Below are positions 57,065 through 64,000 of a stretch of DNA of 64,000 nucleotides, one piece after another. The DNA is from Arthrobacter gandavensis (GTDB lineage: Bacteria; Actinomycetota; Actinomycetes; Actinomycetales; Micrococcaceae): positions 206,936-270,935 of the forward strand of contig NZ_JADKYW010000006.1 in the NCBI RefSeq assembly GCF_015355785.1, read 5' to 3'. The translations under genes were made by a program, and so were the position numbers. Numbering within the stretch: the first letter of the stretch is position 1; each line of letters starts with the position of its first letter. The notes beneath the pieces were generated by a model. That model saw only the letters and a program-made list of their open reading frames with translations. It had not been told where the DNA came from and made no database searches.

Positions 57065-57526
57065 ATGCCGCGTTCCTCAGCAGATTCAGCCACCCTGGGC
57101 GAGCTGATGCACGCCGCCTTCCGGGGCCTGCGTGGCCGCTGGATGAAACAGCTGGCACCGTTTGACCTGACGCCGCACCAGTTCCGTGCGCTGAATGCCG
57201 CGGCGCGGAGAGGGAACGACGGGGGGCTCCGGCTCAAGGACCTGGCAGAGTCGCTGCGCATCGCACCCCGGTCAGCCACTGAAGTCGTGGACCAGCTCGA
57301 GGCGAAAAACCTGGTGCATCGCGAGCCCGATCCGTCCGACCGGCGGGCCACACTGATCACGCTCACCGAACAAGGCGCCCGCATACGCTCCGAAGTCCGG
57401 GAAGACCGGGCACGGCAGGCAGACGAATACTTCGCGGCCCTTTCCGCGGAAGACCGGGCAGAACTCGAGAGGATCCTGGGCCAGTTGGCGGGGGAAGCCT
57501 CTCCAGGCCGCAGCCGGCACGGCTGA
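57065..57526 (+). CDS. MarR family transcriptional regulator
   Basis: A 153-residue winged-helix regulator. It shows FDLTPHQFRALNAAARRG, the helix-turn-helix LRLKDLAESLRIAPRSATEVVDQLEAKNL around residues 58-87 and the wing DPSDRRATLITLTEQG. The final residues are charged. It precedes the YhgE-like membrane gene by 185 bases, and its own promoter contains ACCTCA repeats also seen in the palindrome upstream of the ABC exporter, so either or both may be targets. This is inferred from position and sequence; the ligand is unknown. Confidence 0.92.
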   Translation: MPRSSADSATLGELMHAAFRGLRGRWMKQLAPFDLTPHQFRALNAAARRGNDGGLRLKDLAESLRIAPRSATEVVDQLEAKNLVHREPDPSDRRATLITLTEQGARIRSEVREDRARQADEYFAALSAEDRAELERILGQLAGEASPGRSRHG

Positions 57527-57654
57527 TCCCCCGGCAGCGGAAAACCGGGCGGGAAGCAGGTGCCGCAGGGAGAACTTCGGCCGCACAGACACCTCCGCGC
57601 AGCACCGGGCCTGTGCGCCGGACCGGGGTGCACGTACCGTCAATGGGGACAGTG

Positions 57655-57665
57655 GTTGTCTCAAC
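57655..57665. promoter_or_regulatory. Palindrome upstream of the YhgE-like gene
   Basis: GTTG-TCT-CAAC is a short perfect inverted repeat in the 185-base gap before the membrane protein. Its left part GTTGTCTCA equals the left part of the palindrome at 52143 upstream of the DHA2 pump. Confidence 0.4.
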
Positions 57666-57711
57666 GTTCGGTACCCGCGGCAGGTCAGCGGCATCCCGGG
57701 AGGTAGTTCCC

Positions 57712-59139
57712 ATGCCCGCACACGAACCGCGCTCAGGCCGCGGCGCAGAACCTGCTTCAGGCACCCGATATCGGGGCAGCCGGGCAGGAGCCTATTTCTC
57801 ACCGCGCACCTGGCTTCTTCCCCTGCTGGTCCTGCTCCTTCTGGGCGGGGCCGGCTCAGCCCTATATATTGGCGGACTGGGCAGCCCGGAGAGCAACCTC
57901 AACCACCTGCCGGTCGCCGTCGTTAACCGGGACCAGGGTGCTGACACACCGACCGGCCAGGAAAACTTCGGCGAGAACATCACCAGCACCATGGAGGCGG
58001 ACTTCGCCAAGACGGACAAGATCGAACTGCGGCCGCTGAGCTGGGATGACGCCCAGCACCAGCTGCGCACCGGGCAGGTCTTCGCCGCGGTGGTGGTGGA
58101 GGAGGACTTCTCGGAAGCCGCCGTCTCACTGGTTTCCTCATCGCTGACCGACGGCGATGCCAGCAGGCCGGAGATCATGCTCTACACCAATCCGCTGGCG
58201 AGCCCGCTCGCCAGCGAGCTTGCGGCAGACGCCGTCGAACCGGCGCTGCAGCAGGCCAGCATCAGCCTGGGCGAACAGCTGGAGGACGCGGCGCGCCAGG
58301 TCCAGGGAGAGGCGGCCGAACGCCAGGGTGCCGAGCTGACCGAGGCCGGAGTCCCGGCCCAGGTGCAGGAACAGCTGGCTCCGAAGATAAACGGTACCTC
58401 CGCGGAGGTGCTGCGGGATCCGATCCAGCTCACCCAGGGGGCTTTCCAGAAGCCACCGGACGGCGCCGCGCTGGGCATGGGCGCCTTCTTCTACTCCGTG
58501 CTGCTGATGGTGGTGGGCCTGAGCGGTTCGGTGACCCTGCACTTCCTGGTGGACTCGCGGGTGGGCGTGCTGCCGGTGGAGCTTGGTCCCCGCTACGTCC
58601 TGGGCCCCAGGCTGCTTCCGGCACGCTGGTCGGCGTTCCTGCTCAAGTGGGGTATCGCCGTCGTGGCCGGGCTGCCAACCGCCGGCCTGATGATGTGGGT
58701 TGCCCACGCCGTCGGCATGCCCATTCCGCACGGTGGCTGGTTCTTCTTCAGTACCTGGCTGTCCATTGTCACGGTGTCCGCGGTGACGTTTGCCCTGATT
58801 ACGATCTTTGGCAGCGCCGGCATGGTGCTGTCCCTGATCTACGTGGTGTTCATGGGCCTTCCGGCTGCCACCGGCGTGGTGCCGCTGGAGACCCTGCCCG
58901 CGTTCTTCGCGTTCATCGCGCGCGGTGAGCCGCTGTACCAGATGACCATCGCCAACAAGGCGGTTCTCTATTACGACGCCGAGGCCTCCGCCGGACTGCA
59001 GGCAGGGCTGGTTGGGATGGGAGTCATCATCCTTGCCGCGGCGGCGCTGGCCCTGCTGTTCTCGGTTCTGTACGACCGGATGCACGGAGTCCGCGAGGCG
59101 GCGGCTGACGTTGAAAAGGGGACCGCCCGGGCCGCTTAG
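57712..59139 (+). CDS. YhgE/Pip-like membrane protein (ABC-2 permease-related)
   Basis: A 475-residue protein. One helix near residue 40 (WLLPLLVLLLLGGAGSALY) is followed by a large extracellular region of about 220 residues (PVAVVNRDQGADTPTGQENF, ITSTMEADF, QLRTGQVFAAVVVEEDF) and then five or six helices from about residue 255 (MGAFFYSVLLMVVGLSGSV to VIILAAAALALLFSVLYD). This layout matches the YhgE/Pip and DUF3533 families related to ABC-2 permeases, linked to phage infection or solvent/drug tolerance in other species. No ATPase gene is adjacent. ATG 57712 has GGGAGGTAG before it; the longer TTG-led frame has no homology. It follows a MarR gene. Confidence 0.82.
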   Translation: MPAHEPRSGRGAEPASGTRYRGSRAGAYFSPRTWLLPLLVLLLLGGAGSALYIGGLGSPESNLNHLPVAVVNRDQGADTPTGQENFGENITSTMEADFAKTDKIELRPLSWDDAQHQLRTGQVFAAVVVEEDFSEAAVSLVSSSLTDGDASRPEIMLYTNPLASPLASELAADAVEPALQQASISLGEQLEDAARQVQGEAAERQGAELTEAGVPAQVQEQLAPKINGTSAEVLRDPIQLTQGAFQKPPDGAALGMGAFFYSVLLMVVGLSGSVTLHFLVDSRVGVLPVELGPRYVLGPRLLPARWSAFLLKWGIAVVAGLPTAGLMMWVAHAVGMPIPHGGWFFFSTWLSIVTVSAVTFALITIFGSAGMVLSLIYVVFMGLPAATGVVPLETLPAFFAFIARGEPLYQMTIANKAVLYYDAEASAGLQAGLVGMGVIILAAAALALLFSVLYDRMHGVREAAADVEKGTARAA

Positions 59140-59221
59140 GAGGCAGGCCCGACCCACCGTGAGGAGCCGACATTTCCGGGGCCGGTTTGGCGGCAGGGCC
59201 CGGCGGTGGGAAAATCCGAAG

Positions 59222-60499
59222 ATGCCCCCTATGCAGAATTCGAGCCGTTTACAGAACATCCGTTATGACCTGAGGGGGCCGGTCCAGGCGGTCGCCAAGC
59301 AAATGGAAGCGGCCGGACAGCGGATCCTCAAAATGAACCTGGGGGACCCGGCACCCTTTGGCCTGGAGGCGCCGGAGTCGATTGTGGTGGATATGATCCA
59401 CCACCTGCGCGGTGCGCAGGGCTACAGCGACTCGAAGGGCATCTTCTCAGCCCGAACCGCGATCTCGCAGTACTACCAGACCCGCGGCCTGATGCAGATC
59501 GGCGTAGAGGACATCTGGGTTGGCAACGGCGTCAGCGAACTGATTTCGATGACGCTCCAGGCGTTCCTGGAGCCCGGCGACCAGGTGCTGATCCCGGCAC
59601 CCGATTATCCGCTTTGGACCGCCTCGGTCATGCTCTCCGGCGGAGAAGCCGTGCACTACGCGTGCGACGAGCACAACAACTGGTGGCCGGACATGGCGGA
59701 CGTCGAGGAGAAGATCAGCGACCGCACCCGCGCGATCGTGATCATCAACCCGAACAACCCGACCGGCGCCGTCTACCCCCGGGAGGTCCTGGAACAGTTC
59801 GCGGACCTGGCCCGGCGCCACAACCTGGTGCTCTTCTCGGATGAGATCTACGAGAAGATCGTCTACCGCGGGGCGGAACACATTCATACGGCCACCGTGG
59901 CCGGTGACCTGCCGGTGCTGACATTCTCCGGGCTCTCCAAGGCCTACCGGATGCCCGGTTACCGGGCCGGATGGGTGGCACTGACCGGCAAGCGCACCGA
60001 CACCGCCGCGTACCGGGAATCACTGGACCTGCTGGCCTCCCTGCGCCTGTGCGCCAATGTGCCTGCGCAGCATGCCATCCAGACCTCACTGGGCGGATAC
60101 CAGAGCATCAACGATCTGGTGAAGCCGGGCGGACGACTGGCAGAACAGAGCGACCTCGCCTGCCGCCTGCTCAACGGCATCCCCGGAGTCAGCTGTGTTC
60201 CGGCCTCCGGAGCCATGTACCTGTTCCCGAAGCTGGACCGTGCCTTTTACCCGTTCGACGACGACGAGCAGTTTGTCCTTGACCTGCTCGAGGAACAGAA
60301 GATCCTCGTCTCGCAGGGAACCGCGTTTCACTGGCCGGATCCGGACCACTTCCGGTTCGTCATCCTGCCCGCGGAGGAAGACATCCGCGACGCCGTGAAC
60401 CGGATCGCGGAGTTCCTTGCCGGACACCGGGCGGAGGCGGCAGCAGAGACCAGCGCCGGAGATGCCGCATTCGACCACCAGGTCCCCGCCCAGGCCTAG
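59222..60499 (+). CDS. Alanine/aspartate-type aminotransferase (AlaA-like)
   Basis: A 425-residue class I PLP aminotransferase. PLP is held by Lys240 in FSGLSKAYRMPGYRAGW, Asp207 in FSDEIYEKIVYRG and Asn in INPNNPTGAVYP; GDPAPFGLEAPE and the DYPLWTASV region shape the substrate site. The start MQNSSRLQNIRYDLRGPVQ and overall length resemble AlaA, the glutamate-pyruvate aminotransferase, but a different amino acid is possible. ATG 59222 or 59231 could be the start; neither has a strong ribosome-binding site. The C-terminal 25 residues are an alanine/glutamate-rich tail. A stand-alone gene. Confidence 0.87.
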   Translation: MPPMQNSSRLQNIRYDLRGPVQAVAKQMEAAGQRILKMNLGDPAPFGLEAPESIVVDMIHHLRGAQGYSDSKGIFSARTAISQYYQTRGLMQIGVEDIWVGNGVSELISMTLQAFLEPGDQVLIPAPDYPLWTASVMLSGGEAVHYACDEHNNWWPDMADVEEKISDRTRAIVIINPNNPTGAVYPREVLEQFADLARRHNLVLFSDEIYEKIVYRGAEHIHTATVAGDLPVLTFSGLSKAYRMPGYRAGWVALTGKRTDTAAYRESLDLLASLRLCANVPAQHAIQTSLGGYQSINDLVKPGGRLAEQSDLACRLLNGIPGVSCVPASGAMYLFPKLDRAFYPFDDDEQFVLDLLEEQKILVSQGTAFHWPDPDHFRFVILPAEEDIRDAVNRIAEFLAGHRAEAAAETSAGDAAFDHQVPAQA

Positions 60500-60586
60500 C
60501 CATTGCGGTGCCCGGGCCGCTGCGCAGATCGCCGGTGAGCCCGGCGGAGCAGGGCTTCTGCTTCCGTGCTCCCATCGAGGGACGAT

Positions 60587-60629
60587 CCGCAAATATCCCC
60601 GCTGCAAGTGGAAATGAACGTATCTGCGG
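60587..60629. promoter_or_regulatory. Inverted repeat flanking the promoter of the molybdate regulator
   Basis: CCGCAAATA (60587-60595) and TATCTGCGG (60621-60629) are inverted copies matching at 8 of 9 positions, with 25 bases between. The right half touches the -10 element. It could be the operator of the following regulator. Confidence 0.4.
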
Positions 60630-60631
60630 TT

Positions 60632-60637
60632 TATTGT
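60632..60637 (+). promoter_or_regulatory. -10 element for the molybdate regulator gene
   Basis: TATTGT ends 6 bases before the ATG at 60644 with no ribosome-binding site, indicating a leaderless transcript and deciding this start. Confidence 0.5.
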
Positions 60638-60643
60638 CGTTGC

Positions 60644-61054
60644 ATGCCTAGCCTGCGAGTTGCCGAAGCGGCACGGTTCATGGGTGTCAGTGATGACACG
60701 GTACGCCGCTGGATCGACAACGGTACCCTGACCGGGCGCCGGGACGCCAGCGGCAGGCAGGTCATCGACAGCCTGGAGCTGGCGCAGCTCGCCCGCCGCC
60801 AGGCACAGCTGCCGGAGGACCCGACGGAAATAGCCAGCTCAGCGAGGAACCGCTTTGTGGGCCTCGTGACGGACATTGTCATGGACAAGGTGATGGCACA
60901 GGTGGAGCTGCAGTGCGGCCCGTTCAGGGTGGTTTCGCTTATGAGTTCCGAGGCGGTGCGCGAATTGGGCCTGGAGCTGGGATCCACGGCAACCGCGGTA
61001 GTGAAAGCGACCAATGTCATGGTTGAAACGCCATCGGGAAAGAAGCATCCGTGA
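60644..61054 (+). CDS. HTH protein with molybdate-binding (TOBE/Mop) domain, probable mod regulator
   Basis: A 136-residue protein. Residues 4-27 form an excisionase/MerR-type helix-turn-helix (RVAEAARFMGVSDDTVRRWID), and about 60-130 match a single TOBE/Mop domain (SARNRFVGLVTDIVMDKVMA, LMSSEAVRELGLELGSTATA, VVKATNVMVET), which binds molybdate or tungstate. It differs from classical ModE, which has a LysR-like HTH and two Mop repeats. The gene overlaps modA by 4 bases (GTGA), and an inverted repeat at its promoter suggests autoregulation with the mod operon. A role as molybdate-sensing regulator is inferred from domains and operon. Confidence 0.87.
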   Translation: MPSLRVAEAARFMGVSDDTVRRWIDNGTLTGRRDASGRQVIDSLELAQLARRQAQLPEDPTEIASSARNRFVGLVTDIVMDKVMAQVELQCGPFRVVSLMSSEAVRELGLELGSTATAVVKATNVMVETPSGKKHP

Positions 61055-61827
61055 ACCGGTGCCGTCTCGATACGGCTGTGACCGCTCTGCTTTTGACCGG
61101 TGCGCTGGGACTGAGCGGGTGCTCCAGCCAGTCCCCACGGCCACGGGAAGAGAGTGCGGAACTCACCGTGTTCGCCGCAGCGTCCCTGGCCGTGCCTTTC
61201 ACCCGGCTGGCGGAGGACTTTGAAGCGGCGCATCCCGGGACGGCGGTGCGGCTCAACCTGGCCGGTTCCGCAGATCTTGCCGCCCAAATCCTCGCCGGCG
61301 CGCCGGCGGACGTTTTCGCCTCTGCCGACGAGGCCAACATGGCCAAAGTGGCGGGCGGGGGGATGGCCGCCGGGGACCCGCTGGACATTGCCACGAATAC
61401 CCTGACCATTGCGGTTGCGAAGGGTAATCCGGCAGGCATCACCGAATTTGCGGACCTGGCTGGGACCGGCGCGCAAGTCGTGGTCTGCGCCATGCAGGTT
61501 CCCTGTGGTGCTGCCGCTGCAAAGCTGGCAGAATCCGCAGGCCTCCGCCTGTCGCCGGTCAGCGAAGAATCTTCCGTGACGGGAGTCATGGGCAAGGTGG
61601 CGTCTGGTGAAGCCGATGCCGGTCTGGTCTACGTCACCGACGTCCGTGCCGCTGGCGGCAAAGTCCAGGAGGTGCCCCTTCCCGAGGCAGGGCTGGCGGT
61701 GAACCGGTATTCCCTTGCCCGGCTGACCGGCTCTGCCGATGCCGGTCTGGCGGATGCGTTTGTCCGCTTCGTCCATGGCACCGAAGGCCGGGCAGCCCTG
61801 CGAGAGGCCGGCTTTGGCGTCCCCTAG
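61051..61827 (+). CDS. modA: Molybdate ABC transporter substrate-binding protein
   Basis: A 258-residue lipoprotein that captures molybdate (or tungstate) outside the cell. The signal peptide ends in the lipobox LSGC with Cys24, a substrate of Lgt and signal peptidase II. The binding domain shows [49 protein letters not shown] and [10 protein letters not shown], typical of ModA. GTG start overlaps the regulator stop by 4 bases. It is followed by modB and modC; expression is probably low unless molybdate is scarce. Confidence 0.95.
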   Translation: MNRCRLDTAVTALLLTGALGLSGCSSQSPRPREESAELTVFAAASLAVPFTRLAEDFEAAHPGTAVRLNLAGSADLAAQILAGAPADVFASADEANMAKVAGGGMAAGDPLDIATNTLTIAVAKGNPAGITEFADLAGTGAQVVVCAMQVPCGAAAAKLAESAGLRLSPVSEESSVTGVMGKVASGEADAGLVYVTDVRAAGGKVQEVPLPEAGLAVNRYSLARLTGSADAGLADAFVRFVHGTEGRAALREAGFGVP

Positions 61828-62656
61828 CGGCGCGGTGCCGCTGCCCCGCTGGACGCTGGCCGGTGCCGTTGCCGGAGCGCTGTTCCTGCTGCTGCCGCTG
61901 GCCGCGATCACCGCGGAGGTCAACTGGGCAGAGTTCATCCCCCTGGTGGCCTCGGAATCCTCTCTCGCTGCCCTGTCCCTGAGCCTGCGCACCGCAACCG
62001 CAAGTACCCTGCTCTGCATCCTCCTGGGTGTGCCGCTGGCGCTTATCCTTGCCCGGACGCGGTTCCCGGGAAAACGGCTGGTCCGGTCCCTGGTGCTGCT
62101 TCCCCTGGTACTGCCGCCGGTAGTTGGCGGCATAGCCCTGCTGTATACCTTCGGCCGGCAGGGGCTGCTTGGCGGAGCGCTCGAACTGCTCGGTGTCCAG
62201 GTTGCCTTCTCGACCGCCGCCGTCGTGCTGGCACAAACCTTCGTGGCCCTGCCGTTCCTGGTGCTGACCCTGGAAGGTGCCCTGCGGACCGCCGGAACCC
62301 GCTATGAAGCCGTCGCCGCAACGCTCGGCGCGCGCCCCTGGACAGTCCTCCGCCGCGTTACTGTCCCGCTGGTGCTGCCAGGGCTGGCCAGCGGCGCGGT
62401 GCTTTCCTTTGCCCGCTGCCTTGGCGAATTTGGCGCCACCCTGGCCTTCGCCGGCAGCCTGCAGGGCGTCACCCGGACCCTGCCGCTGGAGATTTACCTG
62501 CAGCGGGAGGCCGACGCCGACGCCGCGGTGGCGCTCTCGCTGGTGCTGGTAGTGGTGGCCGTCCTCGTGGTGGGACTGTCCTACCGTTCTGTCCCTGCCC
62601 GCACCGCTTCCACTTCTGCCGAGGGACGTCCTGCCCCGTCCGGCGCTGCGGCCTGA
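61814..62656 (+). CDS. modB: Molybdate ABC transporter permease
   Basis: A 280-residue membrane protein with about six helices ([79 protein letters not shown] and others). The ABC-permease contact loop is [22 protein letters not shown]. ModB forms a homodimer with ModC. The TTG at 61814 is chosen because GAGAGG lies 6 bases before it and it overlaps modA by 14 bases; a GTG at 61835 is an alternative, and an ATG far upstream would overlap modA by nearly 90 bases. modC starts on the last base of its stop. Confidence 0.93.
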   Translation: MASPSGAVPLPRWTLAGAVAGALFLLLPLAAITAEVNWAEFIPLVASESSLAALSLSLRTATASTLLCILLGVPLALILARTRFPGKRLVRSLVLLPLVLPPVVGGIALLYTFGRQGLLGGALELLGVQVAFSTAAVVLAQTFVALPFLVLTLEGALRTAGTRYEAVAATLGARPWTVLRRVTVPLVLPGLASGAVLSFARCLGEFGATLAFAGSLQGVTRTLPLEIYLQREADADAAVALSLVLVVVAVLVVGLSYRSVPARTASTSAEGRPAPSGAAA

Positions 62657-63744
62657 TGGCACTGCGCATGCGGGCGGAGCTGCCCGGGCGGCGAATCGAC
62701 GTGGCCTTTGACATTGGGGACGGTGAGACCGTGGCCCTGCTGGGGCCCAACGGGGCCGGGAAATCGACCGTCGTCTCACTGCTTGCCGGCCTGATCGACG
62801 CCGAACGCGGCCGGGCTGAGCTGAACGGCACCACGCTCTTCAGCCTCTCGAACGGCAGAGGCGTGTCCCTCCCGGCTTACCGCCGCGGAACGTCCCTCCT
62901 GGCCCAGGAAGCGCTGCTGTTTCCGCACCTGAGTGCGGAGGAAAATGTTGCATTCGGCCCGCGGAGCATGGGCACTGGGCGCAAGGCGGCCCGGGCAGCT
63001 GCGCGGAGATGGCTGGCCGAGACCGACGCCTCTGCACTTGCCGCCAAGCGGCCGGGTGAACTTTCGGGCGGCCAGGCGCAGCGGGTAGCCCTGGCCCGCG
63101 CTTTGGCCGCGGAACCTGACCTGCTGCTCCTGGATGAGCCTATGGCTGCCCTGGACGTTGAAACGGTTCCCCTCATGCGCCGGCTGCTGAAGCGTGTACT
63201 GGCCGGGCGCAGCGCCCTGATCGTCACGCATGACGTGCTCGATGCACTCACCCTGGCAGACCGGGTGCTGGTGATGCAGGAGGGGCAAATAGTCGAATCC
63301 GGCCCGCCCGCCGAAGTGCTGCGCCGCCCGCAGAACCCCTTCATGGCCAGCCTGGCCGGACTCAACCTGGTCCGTGGCACAGCCAGCGGTGGTCGTCTGC
63401 TGGCCCCCGGGGGACTGGAGTTTCCAGTGCCTGACGCGGGGGCTGCCCCGCAGGCCGGCGTCCCCCACCTGGCCGTGTTTCCGCCGTCGGCCCTTGCGGT
63501 TAGAAGGCCGGGCGCACGCGCCGGCGCGCTCCCGGGCAGGGAAATCCTGGACGTGACCATTACGGATCTTGAGCCGCAGGGGGATCGGATCCGAGTGCGG
63601 GGCGCCGGCCTGGCAGCGGACATCAGCCCGGCCGCCGCGGCCGAGCTGTCCCTGGGCGTGGGTGAGAGGGCGCAGTTCCTGCTTGATTCATCTGCCGTGA
63701 CAAGTTACCCGGCATTGGCGGTGCCGGACCGGCCCGCCGGTTAG
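62656..63744 (+). CDS. modC: Molybdate ABC transporter ATP-binding protein
   Basis: A 362-residue ATPase energising molybdate uptake. Walker A is GPNGAGKST at residues 30-38, the signature [15 protein letters not shown], Walker [13 protein letters not shown], and [15 protein letters not shown] the switch His. The C-terminal 110 residues include a TOBE/Mop domain ([19 protein letters not shown]) that can bind molybdate and inhibit transport. TGATG overlap with modB suggests coupling. Its stop shares TTAG with that of the convergent SDR gene. Confidence 0.95.
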   Translation: MALRMRAELPGRRIDVAFDIGDGETVALLGPNGAGKSTVVSLLAGLIDAERGRAELNGTTLFSLSNGRGVSLPAYRRGTSLLAQEALLFPHLSAEENVAFGPRSMGTGRKAARAAARRWLAETDASALAAKRPGELSGGQAQRVALARALAAEPDLLLLDEPMAALDVETVPLMRRLLKRVLAGRSALIVTHDVLDALTLADRVLVMQEGQIVESGPPAEVLRRPQNPFMASLAGLNLVRGTASGGRLLAPGGLEFPVPDAGAAPQAGVPHLAVFPPSALAVRRPGARAGALPGREILDVTITDLEPQGDRIRVRGAGLAADISPAAAAELSLGVGERAQFLLDSSAVTSYPALAVPDRPAG

Positions 63745-64000
63745 TACAGCTTGATGGAGCCGCCGTCCGCCATGAGGGTCTGGCCCGTCATGTAACGGGC
63801 GTTGTCGCTGGCCAGGAATGCGACGACGGGCGCGATGTCCGTTTCCGGATCACCGAGCCGTCCCAGCGGGATGCCGTCAAGTACCTCCTGGTACGCATCC
63901 GGGAAGGCTTTGCTCCACTGCACGATTCCCGGGGTGAAGGCGACGGGAGAGACCACGTTGACCCGGATGCCGTCAGCCGCCCACTCGGTGGCGGCCGTCC
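63741..64000 (-). CDS. SDR family oxidoreductase, C-terminal part (5' end off window)
   Basis: The frame is open to the right edge. The sequence [58 protein letters not shown] is the C-terminal third of a classical short-chain dehydrogenase/reductase (FabG-like), including the substrate-loop Pro-Gly region and the final GQ-x-x-x-DGG motif. The catalytic Tyr-Lys pair lies off the window. A GTG inside the frame at 63956 is not the true start. The substrate cannot be told. Confidence 0.9.
   Translation of the reverse strand, partial: TAATEWAADGIRVNVVSPVAFTPGIVQWSKAFPDAYQEVLDGIPLGRLGDPETDIAPVVAFLASDNARYMTGQTLMADGGSIKLY

Noticed and set aside
57527-57711. Longer N terminus of the YhgE-like protein from upstream starts
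   Set aside because: The extension is not hydrophobic or conserved, and GGGAGGTAG sits directly before ATG 57712.

Overview
The window is GC-rich, densely coded chromosomal DNA from a Gram-positive actinobacterium, most probably a member of the Micrococcaceae close to Arthrobacter. This rests on the DUF222/HNH protein, an Rv0909-like antitoxin family protein, a PdtaR-type ANTAR regulator, a mycothiol-associated TIGR03085 protein, the HGxxPAAW protein inside the trp cluster, the order trpE-trpC-trpB-trpA-lgt-gltB-gltD-pyk-pdtaR, and many leaderless or GTG/TTG starts. The species is inferred from gene content only. There is no rRNA, CRISPR array, insertion sequence or prophage; most of the window is core genome.

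Layout. 1-6.1 kb: truncated DUF222/HNH protein, an FBP zinc-finger protein, a minus-strand sulfur-handling operon (sulfurtransferase, SufE, YbaK), ZapE, a small antitoxin-like gene, a minus-strand tRNA array (Gly-Cys-Val-Gly-Val-Gly) and a divergent tRNA-Val(CAC). 6.1-10.7 kb: PD-(D/E)XK protein, then def-fmt-rsmB-rpe. 10.7-13.3 kb: SMP-30-like protein and an ABC-F ATPase with an apparent 1-nt frameshift near its start. 13.3-17.8 kb: FMN riboswitch and riboflavin operon (pnuX/ribM, ribD, ribE, ribB, ribA, ribH). 17.8-22.1 kb: amidohydrolase, MFS pump, small membrane protein, CPBP protein. 22.1-33.1 kb: hisE, hisG, hisF, alcohol dehydrogenase, hisI, then the trp cluster ending in lgt. 33.1-41.1 kb: a long structured leader, gltBD, pyk. 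41.2-50.5 kb: pdtaR, tRNA-Leu(CAA), an MFS transporter coupled to a 5'-3' exonuclease, BASS transporter, SDR, Nudix hydrolase, ROK regulator divergent from gap, LssY-type membrane protein. 50.6-64 kb: photolyase, DHA2 pump plus MarR, ABC exporter, GNAT, a second MarR with a YhgE/Pip-type membrane protein, aminotransferase, molybdate regulator-modABC, and an SDR running off the right edge.

How genes work together. The rib operon makes riboflavin from GTP and ribulose 5-phosphate and imports it, under FMN feedback. The his and trp genes draw on PRPP and glutamine; gltBD supplies glutamate from glutamine and 2-oxoglutarate. def and fmt control N-terminal formylation of proteins. The 52-60 kb block is a drug-efflux/MarR neighbourhood with palindromic operators visible upstream of the pumps.

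The observations most worth follow-up are the roughly 310-nt multi-hairpin leader of gltBD, the frameshift in the ABC-F gene, an AT-rich palindrome between the ROK regulator and gap, palindromic operators at the efflux genes, an MFS gene whose end lies antisense in tRNA-Leu, and a membrane-protein gene reading through a 20-bp terminator stem. I found no convincing new multi-gene system.
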